Origin: Candidatus Hydrogenedentota bacterium
GTDB taxonomy: Bacteria > Hydrogenedentota > Hydrogenedentia > Hydrogenedentales > CAIZGN01
Direction of reading: 5' to 3'
Length of the DNA stretch: 37,164 nt
Assembly (NCBI GenBank): GCA_903932505.1
Contig: CAIZGN010000513.1
Span: forward strand, 1 to 37,164
The stretch's first letter is position 1, and the number at the start of each line of letters is the position of its first letter. The notes under the pieces are model-generated. The model ran no database searches and had not been told where the DNA came from. It saw only the letters and a list, made by a program, of their open reading frames with translations. The position numbers were made by a program, and so were the translations under genes. Positions 19,901-28,932 of this stretch are shown here, in pieces.

Positions 19901-21636
19901 TGGGTCTCGCCGAAGAGTGGACTGGCCCCGCCGAAGACATGATCAGCGAGCAGGAGCGGCTCCGCCTTGAAATCCAGCGACTGGCCGGTTCGGTCGAGGC
20001 AGCCTGGCGGAACGCCGAGGAAGCTGAGCGTACCACGGCCCAGGCCAACGCCCTCGAGAACAGCCAGCGCGAAATGGAAAACTTGCGGAACGAAGCGCAG
20101 GCGGACATCCAAGCCCTGCGGGAAACCATAGGCCGACTCTCCGCCGAGCTGGCCGATGTCGAGGCCGAAACCCGAATTGTCGGGGGCGATCAGGGTCGCT
20201 TGCAGGAACTGCTGCAGGCGAATGAAGCCATGCAGAACAAGCTGCGCGAGACCGAGGAAGAACGGAACGCGATACAGGAAGTCCTCGCCCGTCTCCGTGC
20301 CCAAATGGAAGCCGCCCAAGCCGACCGTGATACCGCGCAACAGGAGCATGACCGGCTGCAATCCGCACTGAGGACGCAGCTCGAAATGGAGCAGACCCTC
20401 CGGGACGCCGAGACCGCCCGAAATCACAGTCTGGAAGAAATGACCTGGTTGCGGGATGAACTCAAGTCCTGCGCGGCCGCTGTGGAGGAAAGTCAGGCCA
20501 ACCAAGACCAGATTTCCCGACTGCTTGAGGAAAAATCCGGGGCGGCCCAAGCACTCGAGGCCATGCAGGCCGAGTGCGAGGTTCTCCGGGAACGCGCCAA
20601 GGCCGCCTACGACGAGATCGCCCGTTCACGGGAGGTCATGCAAGCTGCCGTCTTGGAACACGCCCGACTGCAAAACCTCGTGGACGAGAAAAACGCCATC
20701 GAAGAACAGGCCCGCGCCGTTGAAGCGGAGCGCGTCCGTCTGATGGAGGACGCCGCAGAACTCGGTGATCGTCTCGACCGTTTGCGGGCCGAAATCCGGG
20801 CGCATGAAGCGCGTCAGATTAGCCTGCGCGAAGTTCTCGCCGCCAAGGAAGCAACCGAACTTCGACTCGCCGAAGCCTGCGAAGCCCGGGAGAAGACCCG
20901 GCAGGAACGCGACGAACTGCAGGATCAGGCCGCGAAGGCGGAGGCCGAGGAGGCCGCCCTCAAGTCGGGCATCGAACAATTGGACGCCATACTCGCACTC
21001 AAGTCAGATATGGAAGGCGAACTCAACCGCGTGGAGATAGAAAACGACGCCGATCGTCGCCTCCTCCACGAACTCGCAAGCCAAGTGCAGGATCGCCTTG
21101 ATCAGGTGCACGCCGGGCAGGCCGCTTTCGCCTACGCCGGACAGGAAACCCTCTCCGCCCTTGAGCAGCTCGGTGCCAGCCTTCGCGCCCGCGCTGAAGG
21201 CCCTGTCTCCGGGCGAATCCTAGATTTGGAAAAGGAAGTGCTGCAGACCCGCGCCACGCAGGAATCCGCCCGGCAGCAGATCGCTGAATTCCAGCAGCAC
21301 CGGCAAGCGGAACAGCAAGCTTGGGACTCAGAGCGCAAACAACTGTCCGCCCAGGTCGAATCCGCCGAAACCCGAAACCGACAACTGCAGGAAGCCCTCG
21401 CCGCCGCACGCAACCAGCTGCAAGCCGGTGAACACGCCCTGGAAATGGCCCGCGCCCAATTCGGCGCGCGCGCCGCCGAAATGGCGCGGCAGATGGCCCG
21501 TTTGGAAGCCGCCCTGCGCCACGCGCCCCGACCCGCCGGAGACGCCCCGCTCGCCGATGCCCAACCCTCCGGTTCCGCGCATCATCCCATGCAAACGCGA
21601 CTCGCCGACCTCTTCGAGATCGACTTGGATGAATGA
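16906..21636 (+). CDS. DnaA-like P-loop ATPase fused to a very long coiled coil (1576 aa)
   Basis: LSFETFKVHPGNEAAYQACLDAA; Walker A GPGGVGKTHLLWAI; Walker B CLLLVDDTESF; then ~1300 aa of Glu/Arg/Leu/Ala-rich heptad sequence. Confidence 0.88.
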   Translation: MHALSFETFKVHPGNEAAYQACLDAAHLRHGPGCPLILMGPGGVGKTHLLWAIVEEVRQHAVGVALAFVRAGEFPEKVRRLAKHPAPIQQGRPCLLLVDDTESFDDFRDELERVVELFLQHGHTVILASQVPVESLPRFSAWFHALLSNGRTLSMDPADATVEASPRPAVTTSKPTTPSNWPTASSLPESEDDVEWDDVPNLPLPGLMPQPDPIVQAELEELIEDRERLSSELESVLRNMETLRVSSDTQQKLSQDLSELRAQVARGKAERDELRDTMTAERDALRQALAAEKEARERAEAASASNRQSFEAERAEIEERAVRAATEAAELRRELSESRSKHGVLRRALTDTSSLDEVKLRYSETIRMLNEQLDNLREELRSTRQERTVLEHKVAQTADLPMEVERLRREADGLRTERANFKSVLDDTSVLDQLKARHEETVSMLRGQLDSLRMKMAEAREERDAVERTYEDRISQAAERTNTLRKELDDLSAERQQLYESLSDTRAFDELQESHAETARFASDQMDILRAEIRRLRGQHTALEKELADTLARARSDRESSEADLASLQAVRTRMESQLADTSALDELKVWHAQGAARASELIAAANTERDRAFAENERMRARMEEKTAQLTRLKTELEETLSDTSALDALRERHTEAVKALNTQRAESAAIRDERDTLRQECQRLQRQTGELDSMKVLLEQSLRVKVEEMAQFQSELQTLRREINASKAEAEASRAAQERLRERLAEKAALEGALAEAEAGREKLLEAHESRTREWEALRKEQANWDEERERLVGRLAQAGARTAELSSVQAELDATREDQTRLQEELQRCNAEIAVLQRERARTEKRQAELEILAASLPQVDEERRALRRELWDQAEQLTFVQAELAAVKDERERLLQRGTSMEKQVRELAEARRDLWRMGERLSSLQEERQTLEAGLADARVAIEAAQGLHAALAEACAERDETRQLAWSNAERLDILRSDMQSLLAEKSRLEHLLGLAEEWTGPAEDMISEQERLRLEIQRLAGSVEAAWRNAEEAERTTAQANALENSQREMENLRNEAQADIQALRETIGRLSAELADVEAETRIVGGDQGRLQELLQANEAMQNKLRETEEERNAIQEVLARLRAQMEAAQADRDTAQQEHDRLQSALRTQLEMEQTLRDAETARNHSLEEMTWLRDELKSCAAAVEESQANQDQISRLLEEKSGAAQALEAMQAECEVLRERAKAAYDEIARSREVMQAAVLEHARLQNLVDEKNAIEEQARAVEAERVRLMEDAAELGDRLDRLRAEIRAHEARQISLREVLAAKEATELRLAEACEAREKTRQERDELQDQAAKAEAEEAALKSGIEQLDAILALKSDMEGELNRVEIENDADRRLLHELASQVQDRLDQVHAGQAAFAYAGQETLSALEQLGASLRARAEGPVSGRILDLEKEVLQTRATQESARQQIAEFQQHRQAEQQAWDSERKQLSAQVESAETRNRQLQEALAAARNQLQAGEHALEMARAQFGARAAEMARQMARLEAALRHAPRPAGDAPLADAQPSGSAHHPMQTRLADLFEIDLDE
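17950..19017 (+). repeat. Protein-level internal repeat: five copies of L-x-D-T-(S/R)-x-(L/F)-D-x-(L/V) at 17950, 18178, 18409, 18640, 18829
   Basis: Copies LTDTSSLDEV, LDDTSVLDQL, LSDTRAFDEL, LADTSALDEL, LSDTSALDAL spaced 76, 77, 77 and 63 codons. Confidence 0.85.
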
Positions 21637-23665
21637 AAACTCGACACCGCCCTTGAAGCGAGACTGGCAAGTGGGCCTCGCCCTGTTCGCGCTTACGGCC
21701 CTTATCGGCGGAGCCTTCACGGTCTGCTGGGGCACACCAATGTTCTGGCAGATTAAGTACGGCCCCGCAGCCATGCTCGCCCTTGGAAAGGGATACTTCA
21801 ACCCCGATATCAACGCCGTCCCCGCCCTCAAGGATTTCTTCACACTTCACACCGCCGTACTGGACGTCCGCGCCCTGCCCGCCATGATCCCGCCCCTGCC
21901 CGAATTCGACCCCATGCAGTTGCTCTACCTGTATACCCAACTCGCCATTGCCGCCGTCTGGAGCGTCACTGGCGTGTCCTGGCCGGCCCTGTCCATCCTC
22001 TTCGCGCTGCTGTACGGACTCACCGCCCTCGCCGCCTACGGCCTCTTCCGTCTCCTCATGCGGCGCTCCCTCGCCATCGCATTCACACTCGTGTTCTGCA
22101 CCTCCGCGCTCCAATTGGCCTACCTGCAATGGCTGCGTGATTATGGAAAAGTGCCGCTGATCTTCGGGCTGGTATTCCTCCTCGGAATACTCGTCGCCCG
22201 TCCTTGGAAAACACGCCCGCTCCTCGGACTCGCGACGGCCTATGGCGTTATTGCCGGAATCGGTTTGGGTTGCCGTGATGACATGATGGTCATGCTGCCT
22301 CTTTTTCCGGTTGCCCTCCTGTGCTTTGCCCCCGGCCCTTGGAAATCCGTGTACAAACCGAAGCTCGGGGCCATCGCCCTCATGTTTTTCGCCTTTCTGC
22401 TTTCCGCCGCGCCCATCCTCTTTTTTCGCGCCCAAATCGGTGCCTGCACAGGCGACCACGTCTATCTCGGACTCCTGGACCGATGCACAGGCCGCCTCGG
22501 GGTGGGTGGTGCCCCCTACCATTTCGGTGGCCCCTATTCCGACACCCTCATGATTCATGTCACCCAGAACTACGCCCAGCGCGTCCTCGGCTGGGCGCAA
22601 GCCCCCGCATGGTATTCCCTCGACTATGACCGCGCAGGAACCACGCTGCTCAAAGACCTGCTCAACCACTTTCCCGCCGATTTTGCCACCCGCGCCTGTG
22701 CGGCCGTCTGGCGCGTTCTGGACGGATTCCTGCCGACACAACCCAACCCCGCTCCCGGAAAACTGCTCAATCCCTCCTTCGCTGTCTTCTTCCACATCCA
22801 CTACACCCTGCTCAAGGCCCTGGCATGCTTCGGGCGTTATCAGGTACTCGCCGCACTGCTCGTGCTCGCCGCCAGAAATTGGCGACACGGACTTCTGGCC
22901 TTGATGCTCGGCCTTTACCTGCTCGGTCTCTCTGCGGTTCAGTTTAATTTGCGCCACCATGTGCACTGGGCGATTGTCGGGCTGCTTGCAACAGGCTATC
23001 TCTCCGAACAAACCCTCCAGTGGATTGCGCAGGCACGAAATGGACAGTACCTTTCCCCGCGCAACGAATGGCGACAGTGGGCCAAAGGCCCCGTCGCCAT
23101 GGTCATCGTCACCCTGCTTCTCATTCCATCTTCCTTGTGGATACTGCGGGTCTCCCAACAGGGCCGCGTGGAACAGCTCCTCGGTGCCTATGACCAGTTG
23201 CCAGTCCGCCCTCTGCAACCCGCCACAAAGCCCACAGGCAAGGGACTCACGCAACTGTCCATCCCGGCCTTTGCACAGATGGAAACCGTGCCTCCGGATC
23301 GCCAAACCTGGCCTGCCCATACCGCCCTGCTCGCCCTGGATTTTGAGGGCCCACTCGAAGAGACCCCGCTCCGCATTCAATACACCCCCGAAGTCGCCGG
23401 AAGCGACCATCCTGGCACCGACTTGAGCTGGACCGTCAAAACCCCCGCACTCCGTTCCGGTGAACAGATCCGCGCCTACATCCCCGTCTATTACGCATCC
23501 TACTCACGGTTTGATGGCATCGTACTTCCCGAGAATGCGGCCACAAACCTGCGCGCCGTCCAAGGCGTGGACGATGAGTCCGCACTGCCGCCCCTGCTCG
23601 TTTTTGCGATGCTGCGCCCTGACTGGAAAGCGCAACCCCTCTACGTCACAATCACCAGTCCTTGA
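21629..23665 (+). CDS. Polytopic membrane protein, glycosyltransferase-like topology; uncharacterised
   Basis: Many TM segments; ATG at 21629 (MNENSTPPLKRDWQVGLALFALTALIGG) overlaps the preceding stop by 8 nt. Confidence 0.82.
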   Translation: MNENSTPPLKRDWQVGLALFALTALIGGAFTVCWGTPMFWQIKYGPAAMLALGKGYFNPDINAVPALKDFFTLHTAVLDVRALPAMIPPLPEFDPMQLLYLYTQLAIAAVWSVTGVSWPALSILFALLYGLTALAAYGLFRLLMRRSLAIAFTLVFCTSALQLAYLQWLRDYGKVPLIFGLVFLLGILVARPWKTRPLLGLATAYGVIAGIGLGCRDDMMVMLPLFPVALLCFAPGPWKSVYKPKLGAIALMFFAFLLSAAPILFFRAQIGACTGDHVYLGLLDRCTGRLGVGGAPYHFGGPYSDTLMIHVTQNYAQRVLGWAQAPAWYSLDYDRAGTTLLKDLLNHFPADFATRACAAVWRVLDGFLPTQPNPAPGKLLNPSFAVFFHIHYTLLKALACFGRYQVLAALLVLAARNWRHGLLALMLGLYLLGLSAVQFNLRHHVHWAIVGLLATGYLSEQTLQWIAQARNGQYLSPRNEWRQWAKGPVAMVIVTLLLIPSSLWILRVSQQGRVEQLLGAYDQLPVRPLQPATKPTGKGLTQLSIPAFAQMETVPPDRQTWPAHTALLALDFEGPLEETPLRIQYTPEVAGSDHPGTDLSWTVKTPALRSGEQIRAYIPVYYASYSRFDGIVLPENAATNLRAVQGVDDESALPPLLVFAMLRPDWKAQPLYVTITSP

Positions 23666-23752
23666 ATCTAACCCGGCTTTCGCCACTTGGAGTATTCGAC
23701 CGCATCGGGGTATACTATGGCTTCACTTGGATTTCAAAAGGAGAACCATTCC

Positions 23753-25423
23753 ATGCGCAGTGATATTATGAAAAAAGGCTTTGAACGCGCCCCGCACCGT
23801 TCGTTGTTGTGGGCCACTGGCCAAATCAAGTCCCAGTCTGACTTCGAAAAGCCCTTTATCGCCATCTGCAACAGCTACACGGACATCATTCCGGGCCACG
23901 TGCATCTGGCCGAGTTGGGCGAGATTGCCAAGGAAGCCGTGCGAGAGGCGGGCGGTGTTCCTTTCGTCTTCAACACCATCGGCGTGGACGATGGCATCGC
24001 CATGGGCCACGGCGGCATGCGCTACAGCCTCCCCTCCCGCGAACTCATCGCCGATTGCGTCGAGACCATGGTCAATGCCCATCCTTTCGACGGCATGATC
24101 TGTATCCCCAATTGCGACAAGATCGTACCCGGCATGCTCATGGCCTCCATGCGCGTCAACATCCCCACCATCTTCGTGTCGGGTGGGCCCATGGCTGCGG
24201 GAAAAGTCAAGAATGGCAAAGCCACCGACCTTATCACCGTCTTCGAAGGCGTGGGGGCCTACAAGCAGGGTAACATGACCGAGGCCGAACTTGAAGACCT
24301 GGAGCAGAATGCCTGCCCCGGCTGCGGCTCCTGTTCCGGCATGTTCACCGCCAATTCCATGAACTGCCTCTGCGAAGGCATCGGCCTGGCCCTCCCGGGC
24401 AATGGCACCATCCTTGCGCGCACCCCCGAACGCCGGGAACTTGTGCGACAGGCCGCGAAACAAATCATCAAGCTCATTGAGGCCAATCTCCGCCCGCGCG
24501 ACATCGTCACCGCCGACTCCATCGACAACGCATTCGCTCTCGACATGGCCATGGGCGGCTCCACCAACACCGTGCTGCATACGCTGGCGCTGGCCACGGA
24601 AGCGGGTGTGAATTATCCGCTCGAACGCCTCAATGAGGTCTCCGCGCGCGTGCCCAATGTCTGCAAGGTTTCCCCCTCCTCCCATTGGCACATGGAAGAC
24701 GTCGGACTCGCCGGTGGCATCGGTGCCATCCTCGGCGAGATTGCCCGCAAGCCCGGTCTGCTCCACACCAATTGCCCCACCGTCACCCTCAAGACGCTCG
24801 GCGAGAATATTGAGGGTTGCCGCTCCACCAATCACGAGGTCATCAAGACCATCGAGAAACCGTACAGCGACACTGGCGGTCTGGCCGTCCTTTTCGGCAA
24901 TCTGGCCCCGAAGGGTGCCGTGGTCAAAGCGGCCGGTGTGGATCCCGAAATCATGAAGCACACCGGCCCCGCCGTCGTCTTTGAAAGCGAAGAGGAAGCG
25001 ATGGAAGGCATCCTTAACGGAAAAGTCAAAGCGGGCGACATCGTGGTCTTGCGCTTTGAAGGCCCCAAGGGCGGCCCCGGCATGCGCGAAATGCTCGCAC
25101 CCACCTCTGCCGTCATGGGACGCGGTTTGGGCAAGAGCGTCAGCCTCATTACCGATGGTCGTTTCTCGGGCGGCACACGCGGCGCCTGCATCGGTCATGT
25201 GAGTCCCGAAGCCGCCGATGGCGGTCCCATCGGCATTGTCCGCGATGGAGACACCATCGAGATCGACATCCCCGCCCGCACACTCAACATCCGTCTCAGC
25301 GATACGGAAATTGAAGGCCGTTCGCTGGAAGGCGTCACCCCGCCCGATCGCAAGCTCAGCGGATGGCTTAAGCGCTACCAGCGCATGGTCACCAGCGCCA
25401 ACACCGGGGCCGTGTTGGAATAG
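23753..25423 (+). CDS. ilvD: Dihydroxy-acid dehydratase
   Basis: [88 protein letters not shown] 9 nt before ATG at 23753. Confidence 0.97.
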   Translation: MRSDIMKKGFERAPHRSLLWATGQIKSQSDFEKPFIAICNSYTDIIPGHVHLAELGEIAKEAVREAGGVPFVFNTIGVDDGIAMGHGGMRYSLPSRELIADCVETMVNAHPFDGMICIPNCDKIVPGMLMASMRVNIPTIFVSGGPMAAGKVKNGKATDLITVFEGVGAYKQGNMTEAELEDLEQNACPGCGSCSGMFTANSMNCLCEGIGLALPGNGTILARTPERRELVRQAAKQIIKLIEANLRPRDIVTADSIDNAFALDMAMGGSTNTVLHTLALATEAGVNYPLERLNEVSARVPNVCKVSPSSHWHMEDVGLAGGIGAILGEIARKPGLLHTNCPTVTLKTLGENIEGCRSTNHEVIKTIEKPYSDTGGLAVLFGNLAPKGAVVKAAGVDPEIMKHTGPAVVFESEEEAMEGILNGKVKAGDIVVLRFEGPKGGPGMREMLAPTSAVMGRGLGKSVSLITDGRFSGGTRGACIGHVSPEAADGGPIGIVRDGDTIEIDIPARTLNIRLSDTEIEGRSLEGVTPPDRKLSGWLKRYQRMVTSANTGAVLE

Positions 25424-25437
25424 CAACCATAAAGAAC

Positions 25438-25475
25438 GAAACCGCCGCAGTCATCTGCGGCGGTTTCTTTTTTTT
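25438..25475 (+). terminator. Rho-independent terminator of ilvD, possibly bidirectional
   Basis: gaaaccgccgcag-tcat-ctgcggcggtttc followed by tttttttt. Confidence 0.95.
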
Positions 25476-25592
25476 CGGAAAGCTCCGGCGAAACCTGCTC
25501 AGGCTGTCCACGCCAGAACTCGCCCCTATGCGCTACAGCCTCTTGGCCAGTCCTTTGAGGCACTCCACACGGGTTTACCCGCAATCTTTTCC

Positions 25593-27416
25593 CTATCGCT
25601 TACCGCTGGGCAGCCATTGCGCAATGAAAGCGTCACGACCCGCACCGGGAGAGGACTTCACGATATCGCCCTTGTCCGTGATGTTCTGCGCGTTGTTGGT
25701 CAGGCGGTTCAGCGTGAAAGCCAGACGCTGCGTCACATAAGGCGAGGCTTCCTCACGAAAGACCCGCGCCAGCTTCGGCGCATCGTCGATGGTCGTCAGG
25801 ACCCCGAGCCCGTACGCGGCCCGCTCCCGCACAGGTGCGGCAGCATCCGCCTGCGCCAAAAGGCCAAACGCGACTTCCTTCGCGACACCGGCATCGGCGT
25901 TATACTGCAACGCGCCAAAAAGGCGCACCCGAGTCGTCTCATCCTGCCTGGCATCCAAGACAGCCTCTTGCACGAGTTTCACGCATTCGGGCGTCATCGC
26001 GATCTCAAGCGTGCGTGCGATTTCCCGGCGCAGCCCGAGATTTTCGGTGCGCAGATACGGCAACAGCTTCGCCGAAACGTCGGGGTTCCCGATACAGCGC
26101 AAGGCAATCGCCGCCGTTTGCGCGGTGACGGCATCCGTCGAGGCCAAGTGCGGCAAAATCACTTCCGCAGCAGGCGCATAGCTCATGGCGCCCAGTTCCG
26201 TGATGCATTGCAGAAGGGCTGCCCCCGTGGCACCGGAGAGCTTGATCAATTCCGCCTTGGGCACGGCTTCATCCCGCCAGGTTACCCGGTAGTCGATTTC
26301 AGTAATGGCCTTTGCCTCGCGACCCCAGCAGAAGGTGCGCAACCAAATCCGGTCCTCGCCCATGTGCACCACCGTATAGGTCGGCTTCTCTGACGCACTC
26401 CGGTCATCCGTAATGGCCGAAAACGGCTCCGGATAATTCGCGTTGATGTCGCCGCCGTTGACCACATAAACGCATCCGTCGCGCTCGTCACGTTTCCCGG
26501 CCCGCAGGGGATGGGTGCGCTCGTAAATGTGCGTATGGCCCGCAAAATTCAGCGGCACATGATGGCGATCCATAGCCTCCGCGATCGGCTTGGTGCTCCC
26601 TTGCCCCATTTCCTTGCGGTTGTCAATCGGCCCCCAGTAGCCCGTGCTGTAGATGGGGAAATGCTGGGCCACCACCGTGTACGGGCTCGCCCCGTCCTTG
26701 AGGTGTTCATCAAGATACGTGGCCGCTTCCCGCACCGCATCCGTCGACAACAACACAAAATGGGTGTTACCCCAATCGAAAGTGGAGAAAGGCTCACCCG
26801 CGCCGGGCAACTCGTGATACTTGCCGAACCAGTCGTTTTCCACATCCTCCTGACGGCCACCCTCGTGGTTGCCGCGCACTGTCACCATCCAAAGATGGTC
26901 GATGATGGATCCGAAACGACTGAAATGTTCCGGCCAAAGCTCGTACTTGTGTCCGCTGAGCACCAAGTCGCCCATATTGATGTAAAACTCGGGATTCCAC
27001 TGCGCGGCATGTTCGCCCATCTTCGTACGCTCCCAGGAATCCTCCCAGCGGCGCGAATCGCCGATAATAACGAAGGTGAAGGGGCGCGCCTCCGCCGGGG
27101 CGGTCTTCACGGTGTTTTCACGCATCTCCCCGCCACACCGCACCCGATACGCGTACGGTGTGCCCGCTTCGAGTCCCGTCATGCGAACCCGGTGAATCGT
27201 CTGCACGGTCGCTTCTTCCGCTTTTTGCGTCAGCGCGCCGCCTTTCCCGTATTCCACCACGCCCTTTTCCGCTTCACGCGATTCCCAGATGAGGGTAATC
27301 CCGTCCTTCGTGACATTGTTCACATGAGGCGCAATGTAAAAGCCTTGGGCCGCCCAAACCGGGGTCGCGGCGGCAATCATCCACAGAACCAAAACCATTC
27401 CTTGTCGCATACGCAT
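25593..27416 (-). CDS. Secreted metallophosphoesterase (purple acid phosphatase-like, FnIII-like N-terminus) with C-terminal HEAT-like repeats
   Basis: Signal peptide; IIGDSR, NMGDLV, VRGNHEGG, AQHFPIYS, FAGHTHIYER; alpha-helical repeats after ~residue 400. Confidence 0.9.
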   Translation of the reverse strand: MRMRQGMVLVLWMIAAATPVWAAQGFYIAPHVNNVTKDGITLIWESREAEKGVVEYGKGGALTQKAEEATVQTIHRVRMTGLEAGTPYAYRVRCGGEMRENTVKTAPAEARPFTFVIIGDSRRWEDSWERTKMGEHAAQWNPEFYINMGDLVLSGHKYELWPEHFSRFGSIIDHLWMVTVRGNHEGGRQEDVENDWFGKYHELPGAGEPFSTFDWGNTHFVLLSTDAVREAATYLDEHLKDGASPYTVVAQHFPIYSTGYWGPIDNRKEMGQGSTKPIAEAMDRHHVPLNFAGHTHIYERTHPLRAGKRDERDGCVYVVNGGDINANYPEPFSAITDDRSASEKPTYTVVHMGEDRIWLRTFCWGREAKAITEIDYRVTWRDEAVPKAELIKLSGATGAALLQCITELGAMSYAPAAEVILPHLASTDAVTAQTAAIALRCIGNPDVSAKLLPYLRTENLGLRREIARTLEIAMTPECVKLVQEAVLDARQDETTRVRLFGALQYNADAGVAKEVAFGLLAQADAAAPVRERAAYGLGVLTTIDDAPKLARVFREEASPYVTQRLAFTLNRLTNNAQNITDKGDIVKSSPGAGRDAFIAQWLPSGKR

Positions 27417-27512
27417 GGCAGTATCCTTTCCGGAAACCGTTCAGAGTCCGCCACCGGCGGATTCGAGATTACAGTACATTCGTTTCAATAGGTCATCAGG
27501 CCGAACGGTTAC

Positions 27513-28862
27513 TCATGACTTCGCCGAAATTAGCCCGTCCAATATTTCCTGCGGAGTGCGCTCCGGGGTGACCGCTGCGAACAACGCTTCCGGGCCTTCC
27601 ACGCTCGCACCGAACTGCGCATAAAACGCGTTCTTCGCCTGCGCGGACGTAAAATGACGCCCCGCCCACGCACTCGTGTATCCCAAGCCCGCATGCGCCT
27701 GCAACAGCGTGTGCGCATGGAGGATATGGGCACCCTCAAGGAAGGCGTCGTAGTGCTTGGCCAGTTCGGGAGCCTCAAAATCGTCCACATATCGCTGGCC
27801 ATGGGCGTTCATCTCCGTGCCCACACAAATGGGCAGATGCCGCGCCTGCGCCAGTCCCACAAAGTGATCCAGCGCCTCGGCCTTCAAATGGCGAACCGCA
27901 GAATCCTTGAAGTTCCAGTTGCGGTCGGGGATGATGTTCACCGCCGCCACCCCTGATTGCACCATCACATCAAGCAATTCCTCCATCGCCTGCTCGCCAT
28001 CCGAGGAACCATCCAGAAACGCATAGGTTGGAATTCCGCCATTGGCGAGAATAAAAGCGTTGACTCGCTCAAGCGTGGGGAAATCCTTGCCCTCGGGTTG
28101 CACGTAACCCGGCCCGCCCGCCTTCATGGTCTTTGCGCGCACCTGGCCTTGGAATGCCGGGGCGTTGTCGAGAATACCCGCGATCTGCTCCTCCGTCATG
28201 CCAAGCTTCCCGGCCCAGAAAGCCGAGCGCGCCGCGCGTTCGGGATATACCGCCGCCGCCTTCAGGTCATAGGCCTCGCACACATGCCGCTCCGTGGCAT
28301 TACCCTTCGGCGTCAACGGAACCACGTCCTGGGTATAATCCAGACGCACCGAATCCAGATACGCGTTGATGCGCTCAGTCATGTTCTGGTTACGGGACTG
28401 TGCGATGCGCAGCAGCTCCGCCAGACAGCCCCCGTCCTCCGCCTGTCCCGACACAAAACCGATACCCATGTGATAGCTGATACCCGGTTCACCCGGCGAA
28501 TTGATCGAGCGACCGCCAAAGGCCGGCACAAAAACCCGCGTCTCCAGGCCCGCGCAGCAGCGAAGCCCGGCCTTCCGGCAAGCCGCAAGAAATTCATCAA
28601 CCCCGTCCAGCACGTCAAAATCCACAAGACCCACAGCGCGAAAACCCTCGCACAAGGCCTTCCACACCACGCCCGAGGGTGACAAACCGTAGCCGTTGAA
28701 GGAGAAGAACGTGTGGCAATGCAGATTAAAGCCCCGCCCGCGTGGCGGAAGAGTAATCTGCCCACCGCGAACCTGCGCCAGCAGTGCGTCCAAGGCCCCG
28801 CCACGAACGGACGGATCAAAATCATTAAGTTTGCGCTCGAGGGCTTCTCTGGATTCAGTCAT
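27513..28862 (-). CDS. PHP-domain putative metal-dependent hydrolase
   Basis: FNLHCHTFFSFNGYGLSPS, VGLVDFDVLDGVDEF, AGLETRVFVP, SYHMGIGFVS. Confidence 0.85.
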   Translation of the reverse strand: MTESREALERKLNDFDPSVRGGALDALLAQVRGGQITLPPRGRGFNLHCHTFFSFNGYGLSPSGVVWKALCEGFRAVGLVDFDVLDGVDEFLAACRKAGLRCCAGLETRVFVPAFGGRSINSPGEPGISYHMGIGFVSGQAEDGGCLAELLRIAQSRNQNMTERINAYLDSVRLDYTQDVVPLTPKGNATERHVCEAYDLKAAAVYPERAARSAFWAGKLGMTEEQIAGILDNAPAFQGQVRAKTMKAGGPGYVQPEGKDFPTLERVNAFILANGGIPTYAFLDGSSDGEQAMEELLDVMVQSGVAAVNIIPDRNWNFKDSAVRHLKAEALDHFVGLAQARHLPICVGTEMNAHGQRYVDDFEAPELAKHYDAFLEGAHILHAHTLLQAHAGLGYTSAWAGRHFTSAQAKNAFYAQFGASVEGPEALFAAVTPERTPQEILDGLISAKS

Positions 28863-28932
28863 GTCTAACTCCTCTCAAATGAATTGGTGCCCGGCATCAA
28901 GCCGGGCGCAGAAGGCCAAAGCCTCCGCAACA

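Noticed and set aside
18658-20550. 630-aa ORF antisense to the coiled-coil gene
   Set aside because: Composition (Gly/Phe/Leu-rich) is the expected shadow of GC3-rich Glu/Arg/Ala heptads; no recognisable domain; the sense ORF is clearly coding.
21023-23410. 795-aa antisense ORF over the membrane protein gene
   Set aside because: Low-complexity Gly/Glu/His-rich shadow translation spanning two plus-strand genes; the sense frame has clear TM segments and coupled start.
23723-25426. 567-aa ORF antisense to ilvD
   Set aside because: Complete shadow of a highly conserved enzyme; Gly/Ala/Asp/His-rich with no domain.
28889-28907. gcccggc-atcaa-gccgggc hairpin between the transporter and PHP genes
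   Set aside because: Short stem with no T-tract; could be a weak terminator but not supportable on its own.
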